Source: Clostridia bacterium (lineage in GTDB: Bacteria; Bacillota; Clostridia; Oscillospirales; Acutalibacteraceae). From it: 28,900 nucleotides of DNA. Position 1 is the stretch's first letter. Each line of letters begins with the position of its first letter. The notes beneath the pieces are model-generated. The model was not told where the DNA came from and did no database searches. It saw only the letters and a list, made by a program, of their open reading frames with translations. This document shows positions 15,682 through 22,968 of this stretch, piece by piece. The position numbers and the translations under genes were made by a program. Location of the stretch: assembly GCA_017501865.1 (NCBI GenBank), contig JAFVWD010000010.1:1-28900 (forward strand). The letters run 5' to 3'.

Positions 15682-16539
15682 ATGAAAAGATTTCTGCAAA
15701 GTGATAGCTTTAAACATCTTGTAGCGATAGTAGCGGTAATTCTTTTAGGTGTAATTTGTGCAGCTTTTTCTCACAATGCATCTTCGCCGTTTACTTCGGC
15801 AATGAGTGTTGTTTTTACTCCGCTTCAAAGGCTGGCATCAAGCTTTTCTTCTGAAATGACTAATCTGAATGCTGCCTTTACGTCCTCTTCGGTTTATCTC
15901 AAGCAGATAGAAGACCTTGAAAATCAATTGTCAGATTACAGGGAGAAGCTTGCAGATTATGAAGAATTAAAACAAAAAGTAGTTGCTTATGAAGAGTTTT
16001 ATGACATAAAGGTTCAGAATCCCGATTATCAGTTTGCCTACGGAACAGTAGTTTCAAGAGATGCGGCAGATCCATATGGTTCATTTGTTATTAATGCGGG
16101 CTCAACCTCCGGAATAGAGGTTAACGACCCTGTTATTTATGGTGACTATGTTGTAGGTATTGTGAAAAAGGTAAATCTTTCTACAAGTGTTGTTTATACT
16201 GTTCTCGATCCGCGAATCAATATAGGTGCTTATGAATCTGCAACAAGAGAATACGGCTATGTTTCGGGAGATACATCACTTTTAAACAAAGGCCTTTGTA
16301 AGTTGCAGGGGCTTGAACGTTCAAGCTCTATTGTAAGTGGCGGTGTTGTCTGTACTTCAGGTTCGGGTGGTGTTTTCCCTCACGGACTTATTATTGGTGA
16401 GGTTGTTTCTGTAAGTGATGATGAAATAACAACCTCAACCTACGCGACAATTAAACCGTATACAAAGCTTAATGAGCTTACAGATGTTTTTGTTGTTACT
16501 TCATTCATAGGCCAGGGTGAAAGTGATATAAGCGAATAA
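15682..16539 (+). CDS. mreC: Rod shape-determining protein MreC
   Basis: 285 residues. One N-terminal membrane segment (HLVAIVAVILLGVICAAF) is followed by a coiled coil at roughly residues 70-112 (KQIEDLENQLSDYREKL), then the two beta-barrel halves with family motifs GTVVSRDAADPYGSFVINAGS, VVGIVKKV and VVCTSGSGGVFPHGLIIGEV. MreC links the cytoplasmic MreB filament to the periplasmic or outer synthetic enzymes including PBP2. It starts 5 bases after the mreB stop, with GAAGGGTTAATTAAA (mreB stop region) providing the ribosome site. Confidence 0.94.
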   Translation: MKRFLQSDSFKHLVAIVAVILLGVICAAFSHNASSPFTSAMSVVFTPLQRLASSFSSEMTNLNAAFTSSSVYLKQIEDLENQLSDYREKLADYEELKQKVVAYEEFYDIKVQNPDYQFAYGTVVSRDAADPYGSFVINAGSTSGIEVNDPVIYGDYVVGIVKKVNLSTSVVYTVLDPRINIGAYESATREYGYVSGDTSLLNKGLCKLQGLERSSSIVSGGVVCTSGSGGVFPHGLIIGEVVSVSDDEITTSTYATIKPYTKLNELTDVFVVTSFIGQGESDISE

Positions 16540-16568
16540 ACTGAATTGCTTGAAAAGAGGTGAGATGT

Positions 16569-17093
16569 GTGAACTATAATAACAATAAGCCCAAAATTAA
16601 AAGACGTGTTATTTTTGCTCTTATAATAATTGCTACGGCTATAGTGCAGAATACAGGTGAGAGATTTGACGGTGTTTTTGGAGTGCACGCATTTCTTCTC
16701 ATACCGTTAGTTGTGGCGATTTCGATGTTTGAACGTGAAATTGTAGCATCCTTGTTAGGTGCACTTGCAGGGCTGCTGTGGGATTTGTCTACAGGACTTG
16801 ATGGTTATAATATGCTGGTTATTATGCTTATATGTGCGGTTTGTAGTATACTCATAAGCCGACTTATGAGAAACAATATAGTTACATCAGTAGTTTTAGG
16901 TGTATCTGCAATAGCAGTTTACATTTTTATGTATATAGCAATTTATATTGTATTGGACGGCGGAGGATATCCCGTAAGTCAGATTTTAAGGTTCTATTTG
17001 CCGTCATTTATTTTTACATCGGCTTTCATACCGATTTATTATTACTTAATTAAAACTATATTTAATTCAAACAGAACAGTTGAAGAATATTAA
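16569..17093 (+). CDS. mreD: Rod shape-determining protein MreD
   Basis: 174 residues from GTG 16569, chosen because AAAGAGGTGA ends 5 bases before it; a GTG at 16560 would leave the ribosome site inside the gene. About five membrane segments, beginning RRVIFALIIIATAIVQNT. The conserved loop ALAGLLWDLSTGLDGYNML (D-G-x-N-x-L like) and AFIPIYYYLIKTIF at the end fit MreD. It is the small membrane partner of MreC and PBP2. Confidence 0.88.
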   Translation: MNYNNNKPKIKRRVIFALIIIATAIVQNTGERFDGVFGVHAFLLIPLVVAISMFEREIVASLLGALAGLLWDLSTGLDGYNMLVIMLICAVCSILISRLMRNNIVTSVVLGVSAIAVYIFMYIAIYIVLDGGGYPVSQILRFYLPSFIFTSAFIPIYYYLIKTIFNSNRTVEEY

Positions 17094-17105
17094 GGGTGTA
17101 AATAA

Positions 17106-19223
17106 ATGACAAAGGAACAAAGAAAAAGAAGAACTCAGATAGGAATAGGGTTTATTGTAGCCGTATTTATCAGCCTTATTTTATATCTTGTAAAAATACA
17201 GATAATTGACGGCGCTGAGTATAAAGCGGCAAGTGAAAATCTTGCTGTATCGCAAATGACAATAAAAGCCTCTCGCGGAGAGATTCTTGATACAAACGGT
17301 AATCCGCTCGTTACTAACAGACAAGGGTATTGTCTTGTGTTTAAATATGCTGATTTCCCTTCATACAAAGACCAGCAGGCGCGTAATCAGGAAATTAATG
17401 AGCTTATTAAGCTGTTCGAAAAAAATAATGCTCAGTGGATTGACCGATTGCCCATAGTTTATAATAAAAAAGGCAAATTAGTTGTTGATAAGGAAAAAGA
17501 AGCAGAATTTCAGTATATGGTTTCTGAGAATATGCTTGAGCTTGAAAAGGGTACGAAGGCAACTCCTGATGAGTGCCTTGATGCACTTATAGAAAGATAT
17601 AGCTTAACAGGCTATGGCAGAGAAGAAGCAAGAAAAATTGCTTCGGTATGTTTCGGAATGAAGTACCTGGGCTTCTCTGTTTCAACACCTTATACCTTTG
17701 CAGAAGATGTACCGGGTGAGCTGGTGCCTGTAGTTCTCGAAAACAGCAGCATTTTCAAAGGTGTAGAGGAAGAGAGTGTTACCTACAGAGAGTACTCCAA
17801 TACAACAGCCTTCTCACATATTTTAGGTGTTGTCGGTTCTATAAGCGCAGAAGAGTATGATTATGAAAAATTAAAGCTTCAGCAAGCTCTGAGTGATGAT
17901 GAAATTACAAAGGCTGAAAAAGATAAGCTGCAGAATAATGCATATTCCATTAACGATAAATACGGTAAAAGCGGTATAGAAAGTGTTATGGAATATTACC
18001 TGAGAGGAACAAGCGGTATAAAAACAACTACTCAATCCTCAGATGGTTCTGTGACAGAAGATTTTCTTCTCGCTCCTGAGCAGGGTGCAACTGTTATAAC
18101 AACTATTAACTCAGGACTTCAGGTTGTAGCTCAGGATTCACTTGCAAAAGCATTAAAAGAAAACAAAAAACTGCCTTATTTCGGTGAGGCGGGTGCAGTA
18201 GTGGTTCAGAATGTTAAAACAGGTGAAATTTTAGCCTGTGTATCTTACCCGACTTACGATATAACCAAATATTTTTCTGATTACGATAAGCTTTCAAATG
18301 ACGGAGACAGCCCACTCTGGAACCGAGCGCTTCTCAGTGCATATGCTCCCGGTTCTACAATGAAACCGGCTGTGGCAATAGCAGGTCTTACAGAAGATAA
18401 AATATCACTTGATTCAACGTATAATTGTACTAATTTTTATACCTGTGAGGATCAGACCTTCCAATGCCTCAGCAGACACGGTTATTTAAATGTTACAACA
18501 GCACTTGAAAAGTCATGTAATATTTATTTCTTTGAATTGGGCAGAGAATTGGGTATTGATAAAATAAACAAATACTCCGCACTTTTGGGTTTGGGACAAA
18601 AAACAGGAATAGAGCTTCCGGAGGCCGCAGGTGTTCTTGCAAGTATTGCAAACAAAGAGGCAAACGGACAGACATGGAACCCCGGTGATACCGTTCAGGC
18701 AGCTATCGGTCAGTCAGACAACCTTTTTACTCCTATTCAGCTTGTGAATTATTGTTCCACAATAGCTAACGGCGGAACAAGATATAAGCCGTATATTATA
18801 AAATCAGTTCTTTCTGCCGATTTGTCTGAGGTTGTTTATGAAACAGAGCCTGAAATTCTCAATACACTTACTATAAGCGAGAAAAAGCTTAATATTGTAA
18901 AAGACGGTATGCGTCAGGTTTTAACAAGCAGAGAAAACAGTGCACACTATATTTTTGAAGATTGTATTGTAGAGGCTGCAGGTAAAACGGGTACTTCTCA
19001 GCTTAAAAGAACAACTGAAGACGGAACAGTAGTTGACTGTAACAATGGTTTCTTTATTTCATATGCACCGTATGACGACCCTGAGATTGCTGTGGCAGTT
19101 GTCGGTGAAAATGTTGAAACCGGTGGCGGAATGTCAAAGGTAGCGGTAGATGTTTATAATTACTATTTCGGTCAGCGTAATAAATACGATTCTGAAAACA
19201 GAAATAATATATTGATTCCTTAA
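17106..19223 (+). CDS. mrdA: Penicillin-binding protein 2 (elongasome transpeptidase)
   Basis: 705 residues, class B PBP. N-terminal anchor IGIGFIVAVFISLILYLV, then the pedestal domain with ASRGEILDTNGNPLVTNR and a long insert, then the transpeptidase. All three active-site motifs are present: STMK (nucleophile Ser417), SCN (Ser470) and KTGT (Lys627). It crosslinks new side-wall peptidoglycan with MreBCD and the SEDS glycosyltransferase RodA; no rodA is in this window. The start is 13 bases after mreD, preceded by AAGGGTG. Confidence 0.93.
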   Translation: MTKEQRKRRTQIGIGFIVAVFISLILYLVKIQIIDGAEYKAASENLAVSQMTIKASRGEILDTNGNPLVTNRQGYCLVFKYADFPSYKDQQARNQEINELIKLFEKNNAQWIDRLPIVYNKKGKLVVDKEKEAEFQYMVSENMLELEKGTKATPDECLDALIERYSLTGYGREEARKIASVCFGMKYLGFSVSTPYTFAEDVPGELVPVVLENSSIFKGVEEESVTYREYSNTTAFSHILGVVGSISAEEYDYEKLKLQQALSDDEITKAEKDKLQNNAYSINDKYGKSGIESVMEYYLRGTSGIKTTTQSSDGSVTEDFLLAPEQGATVITTINSGLQVVAQDSLAKALKENKKLPYFGEAGAVVVQNVKTGEILACVSYPTYDITKYFSDYDKLSNDGDSPLWNRALLSAYAPGSTMKPAVAIAGLTEDKISLDSTYNCTNFYTCEDQTFQCLSRHGYLNVTTALEKSCNIYFFELGRELGIDKINKYSALLGLGQKTGIELPEAAGVLASIANKEANGQTWNPGDTVQAAIGQSDNLFTPIQLVNYCSTIANGGTRYKPYIIKSVLSADLSEVVYETEPEILNTLTISEKKLNIVKDGMRQVLTSRENSAHYIFEDCIVEAAGKTGTSQLKRTTEDGTVVDCNNGFFISYAPYDDPEIAVAVVGENVETGGGMSKVAVDVYNYYFGQRNKYDSENRNNILIP

Positions 19224-19246
19224 AAATTATTGAAGGTGGGAATAAA

Positions 19247-19966
19247 ATGTCGGCAATAATGGTAGCATCTGCAAAAGGTGGCGTAGGTAAATCCTCTTTA
19301 TGTGTCGGATTAGGAAGAATTCTTTCTGAGCACAACCATAAAACACTTCTTATTGATATGGATGTAGGCGTAAGGAGTCTCGATTTGCTTTTAGATGTTG
19401 CAGAAAAAACAGTTTATAATTGGGGCGATGTTATTCTTAATAATTGCGAGCCCGATAAAGCTCTGATTCACATAACACAATCATTATCACTTTTGCCGGC
19501 ACCGCTTTTTGTTTCTGAGGAGTTTACGGCAGAAGAAATGAAAAAATTAGTAGAGCTTTACAAGCAAGAGTATGAATTTGTTATACTCGATTCTCCTGCA
19601 GGTATTGAAACAGGCTTCTCTCTTTCCGTGGGAAGTGCAGATAAATGCATTATTGTTTCTGTGCCTGACCCTATAAGCATAAGGGCGGCTTCAAGTGCAT
19701 CTGCAATTGTTAAAAAATCAGGAATTGAAGACATAAGACTTGTTCTTAACCGTTTTGATAAACGTCAGCATAAAAAAGTCTGTGTGGATGACATAATAGA
19801 CAATGTTTCTGCAAGGCTTTTAGGTATTATTCCTGAGTCAAGCGATATTGCTCTGACCGCAATAGGTGAAGAGCTTCCGTATGATTCTAAAGGTAATTTA
19901 GCATATCTGAGAATAGCAAAAAGACTTTGCGGTGAAAATATTCCTTTCAAAATTAAAAATATATAG
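19247..19966 (+). CDS. MinD/ParA-family ATPase without a C-terminal membrane-targeting helix
   Basis: 239 residues of the deviant Walker A ATPase family. ASAKGGVGKSS carries both lysines (K10, K15); LLIDMDVGVRSLDLLL (switch I), EFVILDSPAGIE (Walker B) and LVLNRF complete the fold and are MinD-like. Typical MinD (about 260-270 residues) ends in an amphipathic helix that binds membrane; here the protein stops at ENIPFKIKNI, so that helix is absent. No minC or minE lies next to it. Position after mreBCD-PBP2 fits a division-site or envelope role, as in clostridial mre-min clusters. GAAGGTGG precedes the ATG. Confidence 0.8.
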   Translation: MSAIMVASAKGGVGKSSLCVGLGRILSEHNHKTLLIDMDVGVRSLDLLLDVAEKTVYNWGDVILNNCEPDKALIHITQSLSLLPAPLFVSEEFTAEEMKKLVELYKQEYEFVILDSPAGIETGFSLSVGSADKCIIVSVPDPISIRAASSASAIVKKSGIEDIRLVLNRFDKRQHKKVCVDDIIDNVSARLLGIIPESSDIALTAIGEELPYDSKGNLAYLRIAKRLCGENIPFKIKNI

Positions 19967-19994
19967 TTGACAAAATGAAATAAAGTACTATAAT
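19967..19994 (+). promoter_or_regulatory. Consensus promoter of the thiamine riboswitch transcript
   Basis: TTGACA (19967-19972), 16-base spacer, TATAAT (19989-19994). Both hexamers are perfect consensus. The -35 begins directly after the stop codon of the MinD-like gene. Transcription should begin near 20001. Confidence 0.85.
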
Positions 19995-20042
19995 AAATCT
20001 GTACTTAAAGTGTAGTGCGCATATCATTTTAAGTGCCGGATA

Positions 20043-20135
20043 AAACAGGGGAGCTGACGGACGTTGGCTGAGAAAGAAAACATTCCTTTTCTGACCCTTC
20101 AAACCTGATGCGGGTAATGCCGCCGTAGGAAAAAT
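20043..20135 (+). ncRNA. TPP (thiamine pyrophosphate) riboswitch aptamer
   Basis: The conserved TPP/THI-box blocks occur in order and spacing: GGGGAGC (about 20048), GGCTGAGA (20066-20073), a variable A/T-rich P3 arm, GACCCTT (20093-20099), AACCTGATG (20102-20110), GGGTAATGCC (20112-20121) and GCCGTAGGA (20122-20130). The CTGAGA and CCTGAT/TAATGCC elements form the two ligand-binding arms. A terminator follows 26 bases later, then a thiamine transporter gene, which matches the expected regulon. Ligand binding should reduce expression. Confidence 0.95.
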
Positions 20136-20155
20136 ACGTTAAGTTTGTCTTAAGT

Positions 20156-20196
20156 TCTCCCTATGGCTGTGTGACCGCCGTAGGGAGATTTTTATT
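20156..20196 (+). terminator. Riboswitch-controlled attenuator upstream of thiT
   Basis: A 12-bp stem, TCTCCCTATGGC (20156-20167) with GCCGTAGGGAGA (20177-20188), one G-U pair, 9-base loop, followed by TTTTTATT. The 5' arm segment CCTATGGC can alternatively pair with GCCGTAGG at 20122-20129 inside the aptamer, so termination and aptamer folding are linked. Confidence 0.88.
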
Positions 20197-20211
20197 GGAA
20201 GGATTTTTAAA

Positions 20212-20814
20212 ATGACAAATTTGACAAAAAAACAAAAAACAAGACGACTCGCAGAAAGTGCGTTGATGTTAGCGCTTGCGGCAATACTTTCAAAGCTTGC
20301 TGTATTTTCTTTGCCGTTCGGCGGAAGTGTTACATTATTCAGTCAGGTGCCCATTATTTTGATTTCGTACCGATACGGAGTGAAGTGGGGACTTGAAACA
20401 GGACTTGCAATGAGTGTAATTCAATTGCTGTTCGGACTCGAGAATTTTTCATATGTAAGCGGAATGACAGCATTTTTAATACTCACCTTCTGTGATTACA
20501 TAATAGCTTTTTCAGCACTCGGCTTAGGCGGAATTTTCAAAAATAAAATCAAGAATGATTTGTTAGCAATTTCTGCAGGCGGAATATTAGTGTCTGTTAT
20601 AAGATTTGTATGCCATTTCATAAGCGGTGCAACAATCTGGGGTGACTACGCAGAGGGTGCTCCCGTTTTGGAATATTCATTCAATTACAATGCAAGCTAT
20701 ATGCTTCCTGAGCTTATTGTTACAGTAATAGGACTCATTGTGATAACAGGTATTTTTGATTTGAATACCGAGGAATTGAAAATAAAAGTTAAAAAAGTAA
20801 GCAAAAGTAAATAA
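20212..20814 (+). CDS. thiT: Thiamine ECF transporter substrate-binding subunit ThiT
   Basis: 200 residues of the ThiT (YuaJ) family, the membrane S-component that captures thiamine and works with a shared ECF ATPase/T module encoded elsewhere. Six hydrophobic segments are visible. The thiamine-site pattern is kept: 'FGLENFSY' with the family Glu, 'RFVCHFISGATIWGDYA' with His and Trp, then 'FNYNASYMLPE' with Tyr and Asn. The basic start KKQKTRRLAESALMLALAAIL is typical. GGAAGGA lies before the ATG at 20212, and the upstream TPP riboswitch supports the substrate assignment. Confidence 0.95.
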   Translation: MTNLTKKQKTRRLAESALMLALAAILSKLAVFSLPFGGSVTLFSQVPIILISYRYGVKWGLETGLAMSVIQLLFGLENFSYVSGMTAFLILTFCDYIIAFSALGLGGIFKNKIKNDLLAISAGGILVSVIRFVCHFISGATIWGDYAEGAPVLEYSFNYNASYMLPELIVTVIGLIVITGIFDLNTEELKIKVKKVSKSK

Positions 20815-20819
20815 TTTGT

Positions 20820-20916
20820 AAACCTCCCTTGAATTTAAAGAAATTGTTTGAAATTTATCACTATAAGTGATAGAATAGAAAATTGTAAACAATTTAATTC
20901 AAGGGAGGTTTTTTCT
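20820..20916 (+). terminator. Nested inverted-repeat region: probable thiT terminator overlapping the next gene's ribosome site
   Basis: AAACCTCCCTTGAATT (20820-20835) is an exact inverted copy of AATTCAAGGGAGGTTT (20896-20911), followed by more T residues (TTTTTTC in all). The 60-base loop holds two smaller palindromes (20856-20872 and 20880-20895). The 3' arm contains AAGGGAGG, the ribosome site for the TTG start at 20916. It can therefore act as a terminator or SD-masking stem only on RNA coming through from thiT. Confidence 0.6.
20848..20876 (+). promoter_or_regulatory. Internal promoter with operator-like palindrome
   Basis: TTGAAA (20848-20853), 17-base spacer, TAGAAT (20871-20876) preceded by TGA (extended -10). 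The spacer is filled by the 17-bp palindrome TATCACTATAAGTGATA (20856-20872), the right place for a repressor. Transcripts would start near 20883, downstream of the 5' arm of the large inverted repeat. Confidence 0.6.
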
Positions 20917-22370
20917 TGAAAGATGAAAAAGAAATAAAAAACGATTCCGAGCAGTCTAACCCGAGCTTGGAATCTATGCTTGATAAAACGGGAGATTATA
21001 ACGAAGAACAGCTTTATGATGAATTGGAAAAGCTTGCGGAAACCTTTAAAAATGAGTTAAAAAAAGCTTCAGAAAACGGTGAGGTAAAGGTAAGCGAAAA
21101 CGAGATTGTAGACGAAAATGACAATATAATTCCCGAAGAAGAGCTTTGCAAATGCTGCGGTGAAAAAAGAAGAGATACTTCTGTTTCTGAAAACTACGAG
21201 TATTGCAGTGAATGTCGCGAGCTTATGAAGCATTATCCGTTGAATTTTGCAAGTGTAGTTATTGCCCTTGCGATAATTTTTGTTTCTGTTCTCAGTGTTA
21301 CTATTTTTGCAGGTGATTTTGCAGGGTACAATTACGCACGGACAGCAAAAGAGCACGAAAGTAAAAATGAAAAATTCTCAGCAGTTGAGTACTATGATTC
21401 TGCTATAAACTTTTTTGCTGAAAATGAGGTAGTGCCTAAAAAGCTCTATAAGGATAGCTCATCAAATGTGTTTGCAACATTACCTGAAGGAGTTCGTTCA
21501 TTCTATGAGGTATCTGAAAGGATCGATGAAGCACTTTCTGATTTTGAAGCAAAGCTTCCTATATATAATGGCTACCAGAAGCTGAGAAATCAGTCACTTC
21601 TTATGTACAACACCTTTAATGCATTTTATTCAATTCTTAACAATACCGAATATATGAATTTTGACCCTGAGGATAAGGAAACTATCGGAAAAATTTATAA
21701 TGAAATAGGTGCTCTGGCAGATAAAGAGGTTACAATAACTTCTATGTCAGGTGAAAAAATGACACTTACTTATGACAGAGCATCTGTATTATTTTCACAG
21801 TTTATGTTTGCGTATTCCTATGATGAATTTGAAAAGGCATATGACTGTCTCGTTGAGCTTAATGAAATTGCACCTGAGTTTATTTCTATGTACGGCTACG
21901 AGTTTGCAATTATTGAGATTCAGTACGGTAATATGAAAAATGCTGATGCACTTGCAGAAAAGCTTGTTTTAAATAATGCTGAGGATTCTTCTCCGTACGC
22001 TGTTTTTTCATACAGCGAACGTATGAAGGGAAATCTGAGCAAATCTGTAAAGCAGGCAGATAAAGGCCTTGCTATAGATGAAGAAAATCCTGATTTGTAC
22101 AGACAGAAAGCAATTGCTATGTTGCTTGATGGTGACAAAAAGGGTGCGCTTGAAGTTATGAATTCAGGCGAAGCATACGGAGAATATGGTGTTATGTATT
22201 ATACACACCTTATAATTGCATCTGAAGCAGGTGACAAGGATAAGGTTTCTGAGATTAATGCGAAAATCAAGGAGCTTAATGCAGAAACTCCTGAAAAGGT
22301 TCAAAGATATCTTGACGGAGAATTGAGTTATAAGAAATTATTTACGGAAGGCACAGGTGATATAGAATGA
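20916..22370 (+). CDS. Zinc-ribbon, single-TM, TPR-like membrane protein
   Basis: 484 residues; no named family recognised. It starts at TTG 20916 with AAGGGAGG 7 bases upstream. Layout: acidic cytoplasmic N-terminus (1-75); a CxxC pair at C78/C81 and another at C97/C100, a small zinc-ribbon pattern; one membrane segment at about 108-132 (FASVVIALAIIFVSVLSVTIF); then about 350 helical residues with TPR-like pairs (FSAVEYYDSAINFF, FEKAYDCLVELNEIAP, MKNADALAEKLVL, LSKSVKQADKGLAID, KKGALEVMNSG). With the zinc ribbon inside, the TPR part would be outside. A scaffold or envelope-assembly role is a guess. The stop overlaps the next ATG as ATGA. Confidence 0.75.
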   Translation: MKDEKEIKNDSEQSNPSLESMLDKTGDYNEEQLYDELEKLAETFKNELKKASENGEVKVSENEIVDENDNIIPEEELCKCCGEKRRDTSVSENYEYCSECRELMKHYPLNFASVVIALAIIFVSVLSVTIFAGDFAGYNYARTAKEHESKNEKFSAVEYYDSAINFFAENEVVPKKLYKDSSSNVFATLPEGVRSFYEVSERIDEALSDFEAKLPIYNGYQKLRNQSLLMYNTFNAFYSILNNTEYMNFDPEDKETIGKIYNEIGALADKEVTITSMSGEKMTLTYDRASVLFSQFMFAYSYDEFEKAYDCLVELNEIAPEFISMYGYEFAIIEIQYGNMKNADALAEKLVLNNAEDSSPYAVFSYSERMKGNLSKSVKQADKGLAIDEENPDLYRQKAIAMLLDGDKKGALEVMNSGEAYGEYGVMYYTHLIIASEAGDKDKVSEINAKIKELNAETPEKVQRYLDGELSYKKLFTEGTGDIE

Positions 22371-22921
22371 CATACATTTATGTGGCAACAAGAATAATTA
22401 CTTATTTCGGTACAGAGCTGAGAACCTTCTGGGAACATCTTGTTTGTCGTTTTTTCAAGATTCCCGTTGAAGATGCAAGGGCATTCAAATCTTCAGAAAT
22501 GTGCGGACATATAGAACACGAATTAACCAAAAGTGTCGAAGAAGCCTTTGTTATGTGCTTTTTCCCGTTTATAATGAACCTTTTACTCGGAATATGTGTA
22601 TTGCTCACAGGTGCATACAGAGTAATATATATAGGAGAGATTTCTGTTTCAAGCTGTATATTTCTTTGGGTAGGTATTTCACTTCTGGCAAACTGTGCTC
22701 CGTCCTTTGAAGATGTGCTTTCGTTTAAGGATGCTCTTTATAATGATAAAACAAAGGGTGTTGTAAGAGTTCTTCTTACTCCGCATTTCGCTGTATCTTA
22801 TGCTTGTGCATTTCTTGAAAGATATTCTTTAACATTTGTTTTATCGGTAGCATTTGCATTTGCTTTTCCGACGGTTTTCAGTTTATTGTTTCCTGTCCTT
22901 GAAAAGCTTATAATAAAGTAA
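22367..22921 (+). CDS. Small polytopic membrane protein of unknown function
   Basis: 184 residues, not recognised. A cytoplasmic-looking start (GTELRTFWEHLVCRFFKIP) carries His and Cys residues including MCGHIEHELTKS. Four or so hydrophobic segments follow (FFPFIMNLLLGICVLLTG, CIFLWVGISLLANCAP, VVRVLLTPHFAVSYACAF, FVLSVAFAFAFPTVFSLL). The HIEHE string is HExxH-like only in reverse spacing and is not enough to call a protease. The ATG overlaps the stop of the zinc-ribbon/TPR gene by 4 bases, so the two products are probably partners. It ends just before a strong bidirectional terminator. Confidence 0.7.
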   Translation: MTYIYVATRIITYFGTELRTFWEHLVCRFFKIPVEDARAFKSSEMCGHIEHELTKSVEEAFVMCFFPFIMNLLLGICVLLTGAYRVIYIGEISVSSCIFLWVGISLLANCAPSFEDVLSFKDALYNDKTKGVVRVLLTPHFAVSYACAFLERYSLTFVLSVAFAFAFPTVFSLLFPVLEKLIIK

Positions 22922-22925
22922 TATA

Positions 22926-22968
22926 AAAAGACCTTGACTTTCGGCAAACCGAAGTCAAGGCCTTTTTT
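22926..22968. terminator. Bidirectional terminator between convergent genes
   Basis: CCTTGACTTTCGG (22932-22944) pairs with CCGAAGTCAAGG (22949-22960) apart from one bulged T, CAAA loop. A CCTTTTTT tract follows on the + strand and an A-run on the left arm supplies the T tract for the minus strand. It serves the + gene ending at 22921 and the minus gene ending at 22967. Confidence 0.88.

Noticed and set aside
22497..22535. HExxH-like zinc protease motif in the small membrane protein
   Set aside because: The string is CGHIEHE, without the HExxH spacing, so a protease call is not supported.
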